A stretch of 64,000 nucleotides of DNA from Azadirachta indica (Eukaryota; Streptophyta; Magnoliopsida; Sapindales; Meliaceae): the NCBI GenBank assembly GCA_022749755.1, contig CM040452.1, forward strand, positions 7,706,350 through 7,770,349, in the 5' to 3' direction. Position numbers and translations under genes: made by a program. Shown in pieces: positions 45,790-58,010 of the stretch. Numbering within the stretch: position 1 is the stretch's first letter; the number at the start of each line of letters is the position of its first letter. The notes beneath the pieces were generated by a model. The model saw only the letters and a list, made by a program, of their open reading frames with translations, made no database searches and was not told where the DNA came from.

Positions 45790-47750
45790 CTCACGATCAT
45801 TGTTACCCTGGCTTTCTTCCTATGTGGTCCACATACTTATCCTAGTAACCTTTCCTGACTAACATCTCTATTTGTTCCTTCAGATTTAGGAAGTTATTGG
45901 TTTTGTACCTGTTGTCTTGATGGAACGCATAAATCTTATCTCGGGGTCTCTTGTCTGAATCCATTCTTATAAGGGAGGGTCTAACACCAATAAGCCTAAA
46001 TCTTTGATATCCTTATAGATATCAGCCATAAACACATTAAGTGGCGTTAATCTCCATTTATCCTGCACTTAAGCTAGCTTGTTTGCCCCCTCCTTTGGCG
46101 GTGGTGAGAGCTTCTCTTCTCTAGTGTTTTTTCGCTCGACCTTTCAGATTAGGGTTTTAGAAAATCTTGTTTTTTTCTTCTCTTGGATTTGCTATCACGA
46201 AAACTTTCCTTTTTTCTCTCATTTGTTCGAGAGCTACTCGATTTATCTCGAGATCCACTTATCTTTTCCGCCTCTTACCTGGTAAGTACTTGATCTTTAA
46301 TCTAGATCTCATTAAATAGTTCCTTGTGTATTTACTTATACATTATTATATCATGTTTATATTTTGCATAACATGCTCTATCCATTCGCAATCCTCCTTA
46401 GTCATTACAATGCTAAAGGATGAGTAGAGGATTCCAATTCCAAGACCTCGTCATAGCACCTTTTGGTGAGCTTCTCAAACTTTCTCCTTAACCTTAGCTC
46501 AACATTAATAGTGAGCTCATACTCTTATGCGTCAAGGCTGCTCCCCTGAATTCATTGATGAACACCTCGCACAATTGAGAGAAGCTTTAGATCGTGCCTT
46601 GTTTCAGGCTCTTACACTATTTCTTGGCCTGTCTTTCTACTATCAAGGGAAGGGACAACATATTTGAAGCTCGGTTAAACCCTAAACATGTATCATCTCT
46701 TAAACAAAATCAGCACAATAAACTAGGTCAGTTTTCCCATCCATGGGGTGATTGATGGCATCCTAAACTTCTTAGGGATAGCTAAATCTTGGTTTTCTTT
46801 AGTAAAGAAGGACTTGAGAACCTTCATCGTAGCTGCTCCCCCCCTTACTAATCTTGTCTCCTTTTTACCTTATATTCCTCCACTAACTTTTTTAGGCATT
46901 CCTTTATTTCTTATTTGTTTACAATCTGAAGAGTATAACTTTCTCCCTGAACCTCTTTAGATCTTGCCTCCTGTTCCATCTCGGGTGCTACTACATGCAT
47001 AGAGGCCTTTCTTTCCCACTACCATTTCTAATTAATGTATGAATGCATTATTGTGCACATAATGGTCTTGGTGCTAGATCATCATGGATCGTTATCGACG
47101 CATTAAGATTAGGAACCCACAATCTTTCTTGTGCTGGTTGTTCCGCAACCTTTGCCTTACCCTTATGTGACACAATGTATCTATTTATGCACAAAGGTTC
47201 GATTTCAGACAAATGTTGGCTTTCCGGCCTACTTCTAAATATAGACCATTGTGGATGATCATCATCATTTTCTTCCTTACGCCTTGGTTTCGATGTACTG
47301 CTTTCCTCTATCTCTATTCAAATTTGTGTGCCATGCATAAGTGCTTTTTCTAGATTTTGCGTAAGCAACAGCTTAAACTCGTCTAACTCCTTTCATAAAG
47401 CATCTATTGTATTTTCTAATCTTTCCATTCTCTTATCTTTCTCTATATGTGATCGGTGATTGTCCTCTAGCTCTCTCTGCAGCCAATTAGCTTTTCCAAG
47501 GTATAACGGCATTGTTGTTTGGCTTGGTGGTTGTGGATCCACAACAATTCGCAAATTCAACTCCTTTTGAACTGAAATTTTCAGGCCTTCTTCCTCACAC
47601 TGATGAAGGCCATTGAATTTGTTTTGCTAAAGGTTTCTTCCCATCTCATGTAGCCTCCTTGGATAATGCTTATTTTTTATGACTATATTAAACTCAACTA
47701 TAAAAATTCAGAAATTGGCTTCTCGTTCAATTCTTGCAGAAGGCACCAGC
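45790..47750 (-). pseudogene. Element B gag region and leader, degraded
   Basis: No continuous frame. The assignment rests on position between the 5' LTR and protease and on nucleotide similarity to 27400-29454 of element A. The last bases before the LTR give the candidate primer-binding site (minus TGGTGCC, 47742-47748). Confidence 0.5.
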
Positions 47751-48211
47751 TGTTGATGCCAAAAATTTCTTTAATATAACCTCAAACAACAATCTTTTAT
47801 CTCTAAGTTTACTAGGTACCTTGCTTTGCCTGCAACACAACAATGATTAGAAAAATAACCAGTCTCCCCTGCATATGATCTTCAATCTTAAGTCAATAAG
47901 ATTGCTTAAGAGGAGAAAGTTTGAGTGAGATAAGATTTCAGCAGAATGTTGCCTTAATTCAAAATGTGTAAATGATTCTTCCAACTACCGAGGTTTTACA
48001 GGCTTATGGATGAACCATTTGAAAGATTTTCTGGGCACCACCCCCAATAATGGAAGATGCGATGATGTTAAGTTAATGGGAGAAACATGCGATTGGTTAC
48101 CATTATCCACGTTGTTTCTGGTTGGGCGATATTTGTTACTCGACTTGGGCTATATTTTCAATCCACTCTTAAATTCCTTTTGGTGCTGGAATTCTGTTTG
48201 GGCAATGATGT
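47751..48211 (-). repeat. Element B 5' LTR, truncated
   Basis: Begins TGTTGATGCC and follows the element A LTR to GGGCAATGATGT, then joins host sequence ATCACTACTGATT. About 110 bp of LTR end and about 440 bp of host DNA (the equivalent of 30023-30465) are gone. LTR and host share TCAC at the junction. Confidence 0.75.
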
Positions 48212-51096
48212 ATCACTACTGATTATATTGAAAATATGCATGGGTGCATGTTACTTGCTTCATATGTCAATTAAAGTGAGGAGTCCAACAATCATTTGTC
48301 ATTAAATAAAATCAATAAATTAGAGAATACATAACAAGCTTTACTCTTCACAAAGTAATATAGATCGCCATTAAGACCTTGCACTTGGTAGTAAAAGGAC
48401 ACACTCCCTTCTAGTGTAAAATCAGCAACAGTATTGTGGTATCTAATTTTTTTTTCTTTAAATTCAAACTCTATCAAAAGTAGGGTTACCTACAATATTA
48501 TGCCTTACTGGATCTCATGAAACCTCACCATTACCTAATAGTACTGTATTGTAAAAAAATTATTGGAAAGGGTCAGTCTCTATCTTTACACTATTTGGAT
48601 TTTCAAAGACAGTAAGTCTTTATTAAGTGAACTCTGAAATCACTTACCAATTCTACAACCATAGTCTTTTCCCTAAAAGTTCACGAAGGCGATTAAACTA
48701 TAAATTACATAATTTCCAAGAACCATTTAAAGAGGAATTCTTTAGAACAAAAAGAACCACAAATTGCACCATTATCAGAATTTGCAAACTCAATAATCAA
48801 AATAATTGACATAAAATTCTGCAAAATAGACAATTTTAATCCCATTTTTCACTTACTCCTACTTTTTATTTTCGTTTTTATTTAAAAATTTAAAAATACA
48901 ACACCTGTCATTTTAAGACTCAAAGTTAAAACCATATCAAATTTGAATTTTATTTTTTGTCCATTATCGACACTTATCATTTTCCACATTCATAAGTCAA
49001 TACATATGACTTGTCAAAGTCGATGGCTGATAACGCTAGTCAAGTCTCTCAAGTCTTCCTAAATCCAATTTATTTACCAAGTCTACATTATGTATAACCA
49101 ACGATACCATTATTTATATTATATATCTTTATTACACAACAATATATATTTATAAATTATAATAAATGTTAATTAAGAAACAAATTACTACTAATTATAC
49201 ATGTAATTATCACTAGCTAGTCTCACATAATTGAAATTCTTGAAGTAAAAACATACCCATCAATGTTTTATTCTTCAATTACATATGTGTTCTATGCATG
49301 TTTATTTAAATGTGCATGCAATAAGGGCATGGGCAAAGCAATCAGCAATTGCAAATATTGAGGTGAACATGATTATTAAACACAAACTTAATACTTGTTA
49401 TTACACAAAAAAAATATTAGAAAAAATAGTAATTACCCTCTATATTTTGACCCCATTACAACTTATCTAGCTACTATTTTGAAGATTCATTTATCTCCCT
49501 ACTGTCATAATTTTTCTGTGAATTGTTAAATTTTTTTATCATTTGACACATTTAGTGGTAATAAATCTAAACCTATTTTGAGCCTAAATCCCGACCAGAC
49601 CCAGTTTATTTAATTGAAAATAAATAATATATGAACACATAAAAACCTGAACTTTATACCTCATGTGCAAGGGGTTCAAGTATTAACCATTAAATCATAC
49701 CAATTGCGTATAAATAATTTGTAAACTGCAAAATATATTCTATGTAAGCATCAGATTAATGATTAAACAAATATTAGTTCCAAAATGCTCAGGACAATAA
49801 TAAGAACAAATCTAATAAAAAAATAAATTCCAATGAAAAAATAAAGGGAATAAAATTTAAATGTGAAAAAAATGAAAATAGTGAATTTTTTGCTTTAAGA
49901 ATGTAATTGTTCTTTACTTGTTATTCACAAGAATAACAATTAAATAATATATTTTCAGGTTAATTAAAAGATCACAAACAATTGTTTTATAATAAGTTTT
50001 TTACATAAAGATTTTGATTTTAGTCTTTTCATTTCCCATTTGATTCTTTTGTTAATTTAGAAAAATAAAAATAAATGAATTTATTATATTATAATTTTGA
50101 TATTTAACTTTTTTATTGCTAGTATGATATTTTGGGTTAAGATTCAAACATACGTAAATTTATTATGTCTTATGCTAAGAATACAAATTAGACTTAAGAC
50201 AAGGAAATGCCACTAAGTGGGATTCTACTACAATTACATGCAAACAAATTATAAGAGGACTTTTACAATGTGAAAGAGATCCAATTAATTTTTATCCCTT
50301 CCCTAACCTTAATGTACGTCAACACTAGAGATCTTTTTCCAGTAAGCAAAAGCATATTCTTATTTGTCACCACCTTCCAAGTTGCAAACACGACAAAGCC
50401 TTCACAATCTTGTTTTCTAGCCACTCTTTCCCATAAAATCAAGTCTCACCTATCATCAGTGTTACATCTATCCTACATCCATAGGCATCGATCTGGCACC
50501 CTTCAAACAACAAATTAGAACACCTCAATCTGTAGCCATAAACTACCATGTCGTCGAACTATTGCGCAGACGTATCACATACATCACGGTACACCCTATA
50601 CAAGTCAAGCAATTCAGCTTTACTTGCGACGTATCCTTACTGCTTCTGTTCCTTTGCATTGTTGTTGGACTTAACTCATTTCCTCAAAGTTGTACGCATA
50701 AGATTTGGCTTTCATCGTATTCGATATAGTAGAAGAATTCTTAGCAGATACATATAATTTAGAAAAGTTGTCTTGAAGTTACAGTATCGTGTTTCTTACG
50801 TGTGGCAATGGTCTCATCAGAATTATCTATTTACATATTACCGTAACTTTTATGTTTTACAGAAAAATTTTAAATATTTTATTTCTTTTGAAATTTCATG
50901 CAATCAATTTTTTTAACAATATCATGAATCTATATTATTTCATGTTAATAATTTGTATATCTAATTTTTTAAACTATATCTAATATAGTTTGTGGATGGT
51001 TAAATTGAAAATACAATTTTACCCTTCAATGGCATCTATAAAATGATTTTCTTTATAAAACAATAAAAGCTAACATTGAGTTGCATCCAAGAATCG
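48212..51096. other. WAK3 5' flank
   Basis: Matches the WAK2 5' flank from about 30465 to 33354 almost throughout, including the 1.7-kb block missing before WAK1, the conserved block (50200-50790) and a TATA-like CTATAAAAT at 51036-51044. No gene is supported. Confidence 0.65.
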
Positions 51097-54000
51097 ATGA
51101 TTACCAAAACAGATTGTCTGCTTTGGTTCATGCTAATCTTGTTACGGCCAACAACAAAAGCAGCAGCAACAGCAACAGGTTTGAACGCAAAGCCTAACTA
51201 TCCTGAAAAATAAGGGAAAGTCACTATTCCTTATCCTTTTGGAATCGGTGAAAACTGTGCTTTGAGCAATCATTTCATTTTAAAATGCAATACAATTCCA
51301 AACTGCTTTTGGAAACAAGTAACATTCCTATTCTCAAAATATCAGTTGACAATGGCATCGTATTTGGTAGCATTCCAACAGCGAAGCGCTGCTACCATGG
51401 CTCAAGAGCCAAGCCACTCATAAGCAGTTCAGTTTCCTCTACCAATATAGAAGAGGGATCGTTCAGATTTTCAGACACAAGAAACAAGTTGATAGGATTT
51501 GGGTGTGATACTTTGGCTTTGATAAGTGAGGCCACTCAGGGTTATATCAGTGGGTTTGTCTCTTTTTGTGCCGCTGAGACCTCACCTGTGAATACAACAA
51601 AAGATTTTTGCTCAGACCTGGGTTGCTGCCAGATTTCTTTTCCCAGAAGTGTCAAGACTTTCAATATTAGTCTTTCCAGCATCTATAATCACACCCACAC
51701 TTTACATATCAGGCCCTGTGATTATGCATTTTTAGTGGACGAAACTTTTGATATACCGTTGCCCTTCGGTTCTGTCGAAGAAGAGTTTAGTTCTTCAAAT
51801 GGTACAATTGAATAGGTGGTTAAGGAACATGTTGAGGTAAATTAATACAAATTAATTACGGAAGTACAACAATTATCTTATTTCATTTTGCCTGAACCTA
51901 ATAGAAAACAGATAAATAGAATAACAATCTTGGACACAAAATTAATTTTTAGACAGCGACCACATCATCAACAAAACATTCATAATACAATCAATTTTAA
52001 CGTAAAAAACCTCCCCAATGTGAAGAGTAAAAACTGCGGAACCGTAATCCATCCAAAAACTCCACTATAATCAAATAATAGAAATACACAATTTCTTTCT
52101 AGATAGAACTAGAGGTACAAATTTAAAATATTTTCAAGATCACACAATCTTGGTAGACAATCAAATTTTATAAAAAAATTAGAGATAGTTCAAGAAAACA
52201 TCACCAAAATAGTGGCCTAACTTTCAACTACGTAATCTAGAGAAAAGGAGCTCCAAATCTTATCTCCACTGTTCAAAATTTAGTTCTCTGAGTTAGAAAG
52301 CTGTTGATAGAATTTCAACTTAATCGGACTACAAATCGACCTCCGATCAGCCACTTGATCAAACCTGTCTCGAGTTTACTATTTTGCCTCTCTTTTGTAA
52401 ATAGTACCACTCTCTCTAAAAAACCATGAACAATGAACGTTTTTTTTTTCCTTAACTAACATATATATATGACAATAAAAATTAAAATATTAAACCTTGA
52501 AAAATGATTAACTAACATATATATATGACGATAAAAATTAAAATATTAAATCTTGAAAAAAGATCAAAATGTTCCTAAATTAATTGGGTTTAATCACTAT
52601 TGAAGAGAAATTTGGTCCATCTCTATATAAGAGGAAACCCAACCCAATAGAACAGAAGTGCGAAACAAGCATACATTTAGTGGATTATGCCTATCGAGAT
52701 AACAGTGATTGTATTTACTCTAAAAATGGACAAGGATATCACTGCATATGCAGGCAAGGATTTTAAAGAAACCCGTGTCTTGGATGTTATGGTAACTTCA
52801 TTTCTTCCATTCTCTCTTTATTTATTTATTTTTTTTAATGATATTAAGAACTTTGCAACTTTCTTTTATTCAAAAATTTAAGGTAAAGTTAGAGATCATA
52901 TTAAAAAAGATGCACATTATTACTTTTTCATCAATCTCTCGCTCTCTCTCTTTTTCCTTACCATTGACCTCATCTTATTTTTCTCTCCCGAACATCTGTT
53001 TAAACTCTAGTCTCTTCTATAGATGGTAATACACTGTTCTCATCTCCCATCCTATTTTCATTTTAATCCCCAAGTCTCATTTCCCAATAAATTTAATGGA
53101 GGAATGATAGAGAATTTTCATGTTGGGGAATAGATTCTCCATCCCCACTTACTTTTCTATTTTCTTATTTATTCATACTAAATACTCATTAAAAATATTA
53201 TTAATATATCATAATATAATTTATTGCAATTACTATATAAATAATATAAACGTGACTATTTGATAGGATAAAAATATTAAGAATTAAATAATATTTCTGG
53301 TCAACTAATGTTCACATATATACTTATATTTTAAAAGTAATATATTATATTTTATGTGCATGTGAACGGGGTAGGGATGAGTAGGAAGTATTAATTAAAC
53401 TGTTCCCTACTTATTAATATATGAATTAATCTCCTTTCATTCTCCACCTCATTCCCCCTCTCAAATTTACCTAATTGGGACATATTTCCATGGGACTTAA
53501 AACCATGGACAATTTTTGTCATCCCTAGCACCTTCAATAAAAGTTTATATTATATCATATTTATTTATTAGAGTTCATTTAAAAATGAGAAATTGTAACT
53601 CCTGATCATAACTATATATATCATCTATTTAGCCAAATTTCGTAAAACTCTCTATATTTTCAGTAATATATATTTATTTTGCATTGTCATAATATGTAGA
53701 AAAAAATTCTAATACATTTTCCCTATCTACCAAATAATATTATTATTTGTATTTAAAACTAATAACAATCAATATACCTAGCAAAATAGTATTATTTGAA
53801 AATTTTAATCAAAACAAAATATTATTTTTATCTACAAATATTAAGCAAATAAATACATAGAATAAATATATTTTACAATTTGTCACATCAATCCAAAAAA
53901 AAATTATTTTCATTTCAACTAATTAATTTTATTTTTAATTAAAATTAATATTTTTTTTTTGTTTTGAGTAGCTGTTAAAATAATAGTTTAAGGTAGATTT

Positions 54001-55605
54001 ATAAAATTTAATTTAACAGATTCTAACTACTCGTTAGGGCTTACGGTTATCTCTCCATTTCTAAAACTTGAAGAAGTAATATATGGAATCCTCTAAACAA
54101 CTGAAGGCATTTTTATTTACGCCAAACTTGAAAAGTCAACTTTTTTTTTAATCATTTTAATTAGGTATCATTTTATATATTCTACCATTTAACACTTACT
54201 TAATTTCTTCATATTCCTTACCAATGAATATACATATATACCTCTTAAAGGCTCACTGTTTGACAAATGTTGATGAGTGCAAAGAACCTTCTAAATACAA
54301 ATGTGATGGTACTTGCAAGAATATAATCGGGAATTATACATGCCATTGTTTACTTGGCAAGCATGGCGACGGTAAAGTTGGTTGTGAAGGACTTGGTATG
54401 ACCAAAACTTTCTCAAATAAGTTTAATTACATAAATTTGTTATGTTATATCATTTTGTGTACATTAATTTGTATAAAAAAATTTTATTTGTGGCTATTCT
54501 TGCATACGCAGTTATTGGAGCAATTATAGTTGCTGTGATTTTCGAAATTCTGATTTTGATCATACGCAAGGATAGAAGAAAGCAGAGAAATTTTTTGAAA
54601 AATGGGGGTATCATATTAAAGCACCAGCGAGTAAGATTTTTAAAGCAGCAGAGCTTGGAAAAGCTACCAAAAACTATGACGGTTCCCATCTCCTTGGTGA
54701 GGGTGGTTTCAATTCTGTTTACAAAGGAGTTCTACCTGATAATACTCAAGTTGCTGTGAAGAAGCCTACGAAAGCAGACAAGATCCAGATAAATAAGGAA
54801 TTCCAACAAGAACTTGGCATCATTTCTCAAGTTAACCATAAGAGTTGGTCAAGATATTAGGGATATGTTTGGAAACCAAAGTGCTGTTACTAGTTTATGA
54901 ATTTATTTCTAATGGTACTCTATATCATCACATTCGTGATAAGAATTCGCAAATCCTAAGCACCTGGAAACATCGTCTGAGGTTTACGATGGAAACTGCT
55001 CTTGCACTAGATTATTTCCATTCTTTAGCGAGCCCTCCAATAATTCATGGACACATTAAGTCTACTAACATACTATTGGATGAAAATTACGCAGCAAAAG
55101 TTGCTAATTTTGGAGCTTCAGTGCTGATTTCGCTCGATCAGATGGCCATGGCGACAAAAATATAAGGGACTTTTGGTTACTTAGACCCTGAATATGTCAT
55201 ATCAGGTATTTTGACAGAGAAAAGTGATGTCTATAGCTATAGAGTTATCCTTGTTAAGTTGTTAACAAGAATGAAGCTTGGCTTTTTCATGGCATCCAAC
55301 AATCAAAAGATTAACACTGTTCATCATTTTCTCTGTTGCATATTGTAGGCTTTAAAGTAGCCCATAAAAGTGAAAGAGAGGAGATACAAACTATTGCAGA
55401 ACTTGCAAAGAAGTGTGTAAGTAGTAGTGGGATACAAAGGCCAACAATGAAGGAAGTTGCAGAGGAGCTTGATAGGCTGAAAAAGTTACACGACAGTTTA
55501 TGGGCTCAAGAGAAGAGCGAAGAGATCGAGCATTTATTAGGTGAATTATCATCAAATTTTAAATTTGAACATTCAACGACTATGATTACCCAACAAGACA
55601 ATTAA
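51097..55605 (+). pseudogene. Wall-associated receptor-like kinase WAK3, multiply disrupted
   Basis: Third WAK copy, closest to WAK2. Lesions in order: Cys codon to TAA at 51211-51213 (codon 39); 1-nt deletion near 51290; Trp to TAG at 51813-51815; solo LTR 51830-52649; Gln to TAA at 52764-52766; exon 2 acceptor AG to AA (54265-54266) and donor GT to AT (54417-54418); 1-nt deletions near 54632 and 54842; Gln to TAA at 55163-55165; about 22-nt deletion near 55341. The catalytic loop reads HGH (the HRD Asp lost) and DFG reads NFG. Exons correspond to 51097-52791, 54267-54416 and 54512-55605. No functional product is possible. Confidence 0.95.
51830..52649 (-). mobile_element. Solo LTR of the Copia family inside WAK3 exon 1 (820 bp)
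   Basis: TGTTGAGG...CCCAATA matches the 6899-7668 LTR throughout and is flanked by a perfect 5-bp target duplication GAACA (51825-51829 and 52650-52654). The uninterrupted site in WAK2 reads GGAGCAGAAGTGC. There is no internal element sequence, so the element was lost by recombination between its LTRs. A 56-bp unit is tandemly duplicated within it (52452-52507 and 52508-52563). Confidence 0.93.
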
Positions 55606-57041
55606 ACTGCAGTACCATTTGATATTGAGAACTACAGTTACCGCATGAGATACTGGATCAGCATCAAGAAATTTAGGTATTTGATGATTTATTAGCTCAT
55701 GTTGTTGTTGTTATATATTGTTATTATTATTTGACTCATTTTGACTTATTTAATAGCTAAATATCTGTCTTGAGATTGGTGATTGAATGTATGAGATAGG
55801 TTATTAAATAAGTTACGAAAGTATGATGATTATATTGTGAGGCCTTTTATTGTTCAAACTATTAATGCAATTGAAGCAGCAAATTCCCTTCATAGGACAT
55901 TAATTAATTTGTTGGATCAATTCAAACCTTAGAGTCTTAAAAATTATTTTGACTTATTTGATTATATCTATAAAAAATTCAAGAATTGGGATAGAGTAAC
56001 TATCATTCATTAAGCTCCAAAGCAATCTTGAAGAGTAAAGTCTGCCGTACTCATCAACTAAATTCAAAACGATTGTCAATGACATTTTGATCAAAAATTC
56101 AATTAACAATTCAACAACGATTTGTATCTTAGTTTAATGCGGTTTCCTATTCTATATCTTATTGATGTTTTTCTAATTAGATTCCCCTAATTTAAGGTGA
56201 GAAAATTAAAGTTGCCTTATGTAAGATAGAATTTTATTTGTATAAGGAAAGGAAGAATAGATTAAATAGGCTGGGAACATTTAACAATCATATATAGAAA
56301 GTTTTGCATTTCTCATTAACGAATACTCAAACTGAGAATAGAAAATTTATAGTGGGATGAAAAGTGAGATCTATTCCCTTTTCTTTTAAGAAAAAAATTA
56401 TTAACTTTAAATAACAATAATAATAATTAAATAAAAGAAAAAAAATTATTAACTTTAAATAACAATAATAATAATTAAATAAAAGAAAAAACCCTGTAAG
56501 TTTTTCAATTCTTCCTTCAGAAGTCCTTAAAAGAATCAGGGATGTTTTCTTGAATAAAGTAAAATATGGTCAAATATTAAAAATGTATCTTTGTATATAT
56601 GGACTATGGTACAACATATCAATTCTTTTAGAGTGCAAGTCTGCTATGCCAAGTATGACAAATTAATTAGTTGACTCATAATACAATTTGATTTTCATAT
56701 AATTTTCTTTTTGAACTTAATATTTCAATATTTCTATTATACGCAAAATTATAACTTGATATTGTGTTAATAAAATAGTCCTACTCAAGTCCCTTTTTTT
56801 TGTTTAATTTTTTTTTCGGAAGTGGTTACAGATTATATCAATGTGTCATGAGAAGGGGCTAATCATGATAAGGTAATTAATTATATTGAAATTTAATGGA
56901 TCGCACAATGGTTTTTCCTCATTTGTGAATGGGCCTTCATGCTTCAGGAAAGGTAAAGTCAATTTCCTCCCCAAAAGAATGCCATCCGACATCACATATT
57001 CTATAAGCCGATGAATATATTCTTTCTTAATCTGTCGTGGG
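55606..57041. other. WAK3 3' flank and next inter-gene segment
   Basis: Diverged copy of the WAK 3' flank (near 55860 and 55900), then from about 56560 a copy of the inter-gene segment (matching 14850 and 30130). A 48-bp unit is tandemly duplicated at 56398-56445 and 56446-56493. No gene. Confidence 0.6.
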
Positions 57042-57570
57042 ATCAGATTTCTCCTTTTATTTTCTTTTATTATTATTATTTTTGTAACTAATCTCCAAGC
57101 AAAAGCTTAGCGCAATAATGAAGAAAAGATACAAATCAAAAGGGATGCCAGGGAGGCCTTACAAAAATCATGTGATACATGTATGGAAAAGAAAACCGCA
57201 ACACGATCCCAGTTTGTGAGACCTGATATACAAAAATAAGACAAAGTAAAGCAGAGTAGTGTCTCAAGACTAGCAGTCCAGACTTGCACTACCCAGCAGC
57301 AGCAACGCACAGAAGCAAACCAACAAGCCAACGAGAAGAATCAAGCAACAACAATAAAGCACCAAAAACTTAGTCATCAGTATGCCAAACATCTATAAAC
57401 CTGCAATGCAGTACACCAATATCCAACTGCAGCAGCCAGCAAACTTCCAAACAAGGCAGCGTCAGCATGCCAAACAACAACAAGCATAACCCAACCAACC
57501 ACAGCAAAATGCTCGCAGCAGGACAGCATGAAAGTAGCAGCTACCACCACAAGGACATCAGATTTCTCCT
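57042..57570 (-). mobile_element. 5'-truncated retroposon with perfect 14-bp target duplication
   Basis: ATCAGATTTCTCCT occurs at 57042-57055 and 57557-57570. The insert (57056-57556) starts on the + strand with a T-rich stretch (TTTATTTTCTTTTATTATTATT), that is, an A-rich tail on the minus strand. This is the signature of LINE-mediated integration. Minus-strand 57107-57331 is open (LETLLCFTLSYFCISG) but matches no domain I can name. It is probably the 3' end of a LINE or a SINE. Confidence 0.8.
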
Positions 57571-57639
57571 GTTAATTTGGCCACTTTTCTTAATAAATAT
57601 GGCGCTGCTTCTGGATAAATTATAAACAAGGAGAAAAGT

Positions 57640-58010
57640 TATTGTTTTCTAGGTAAATCTGGTGCACCGTGCTCCTCACAAAAAGTTAATTGCTGATATT
57701 CTTCTGTTTGCTGAAGATAGCTTGCCGTTCTCTCATTTAGGCGTTCCTATTCGTAAGGTTGTTCGAAATGGCAATACTTACAAGCCTTAGTTGACATGCT
57801 CGTGCTCGTCTTATTGGTAAGAAAAGTAGGATCTTATCTATGGCTGGCAAAGTGGAACTTTTTTAGAGTCTTCTCCTTCATTGCTTTAAGGTCTATTTAT
57901 GAACTTATTCACTTGTCAATCAGCTATACAATTGTGCTCGAAATTTCATTTTTTCTGAGGGTCAATACAGGGAAATTGCTTTATTCAATGAGGTAATGTT
58001 ACAAGGAAGA
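57640..58010 (+). pseudogene. LINE (L1-type) reverse-transcriptase remnant
   Basis: The + strand reads LIADILLFAEDS (normally LLFADDxLLF), LPFSHLGVPIRK, then in a shifted frame LIGKKSRILSMAGKVELF and LLHCFKVYL. In plant L1 elements the order is YADD box, SYLGVP, and W-GK-LSxAGRxxLIxxVL. Several frame changes make it inactive. It is distinct from the retroposon inserted just to its left, which lies on the other strand. Confidence 0.75.

Larger units (their letters stand above)
38610..48211 (-). mobile_element. Defective Ty3/Gypsy element B (Tat-like)
   Basis: Close relative of element A with the same order: 5' LTR at the high-coordinate end (47751-48211, truncated), degraded gag, protease (45106-45786), RT (44700-43645), integrase (43016-42000), minisatellite (41265-41700), antisense extra ORF on the + strand (38870-40800) and a partial 3' LTR (38610-38855). 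The 3' LTR matches only the outer 245 bp or so of the LTR and then jumps into the antisense ORF at the same junction as in element A. No complete reading frame remains. Confidence 0.85.
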
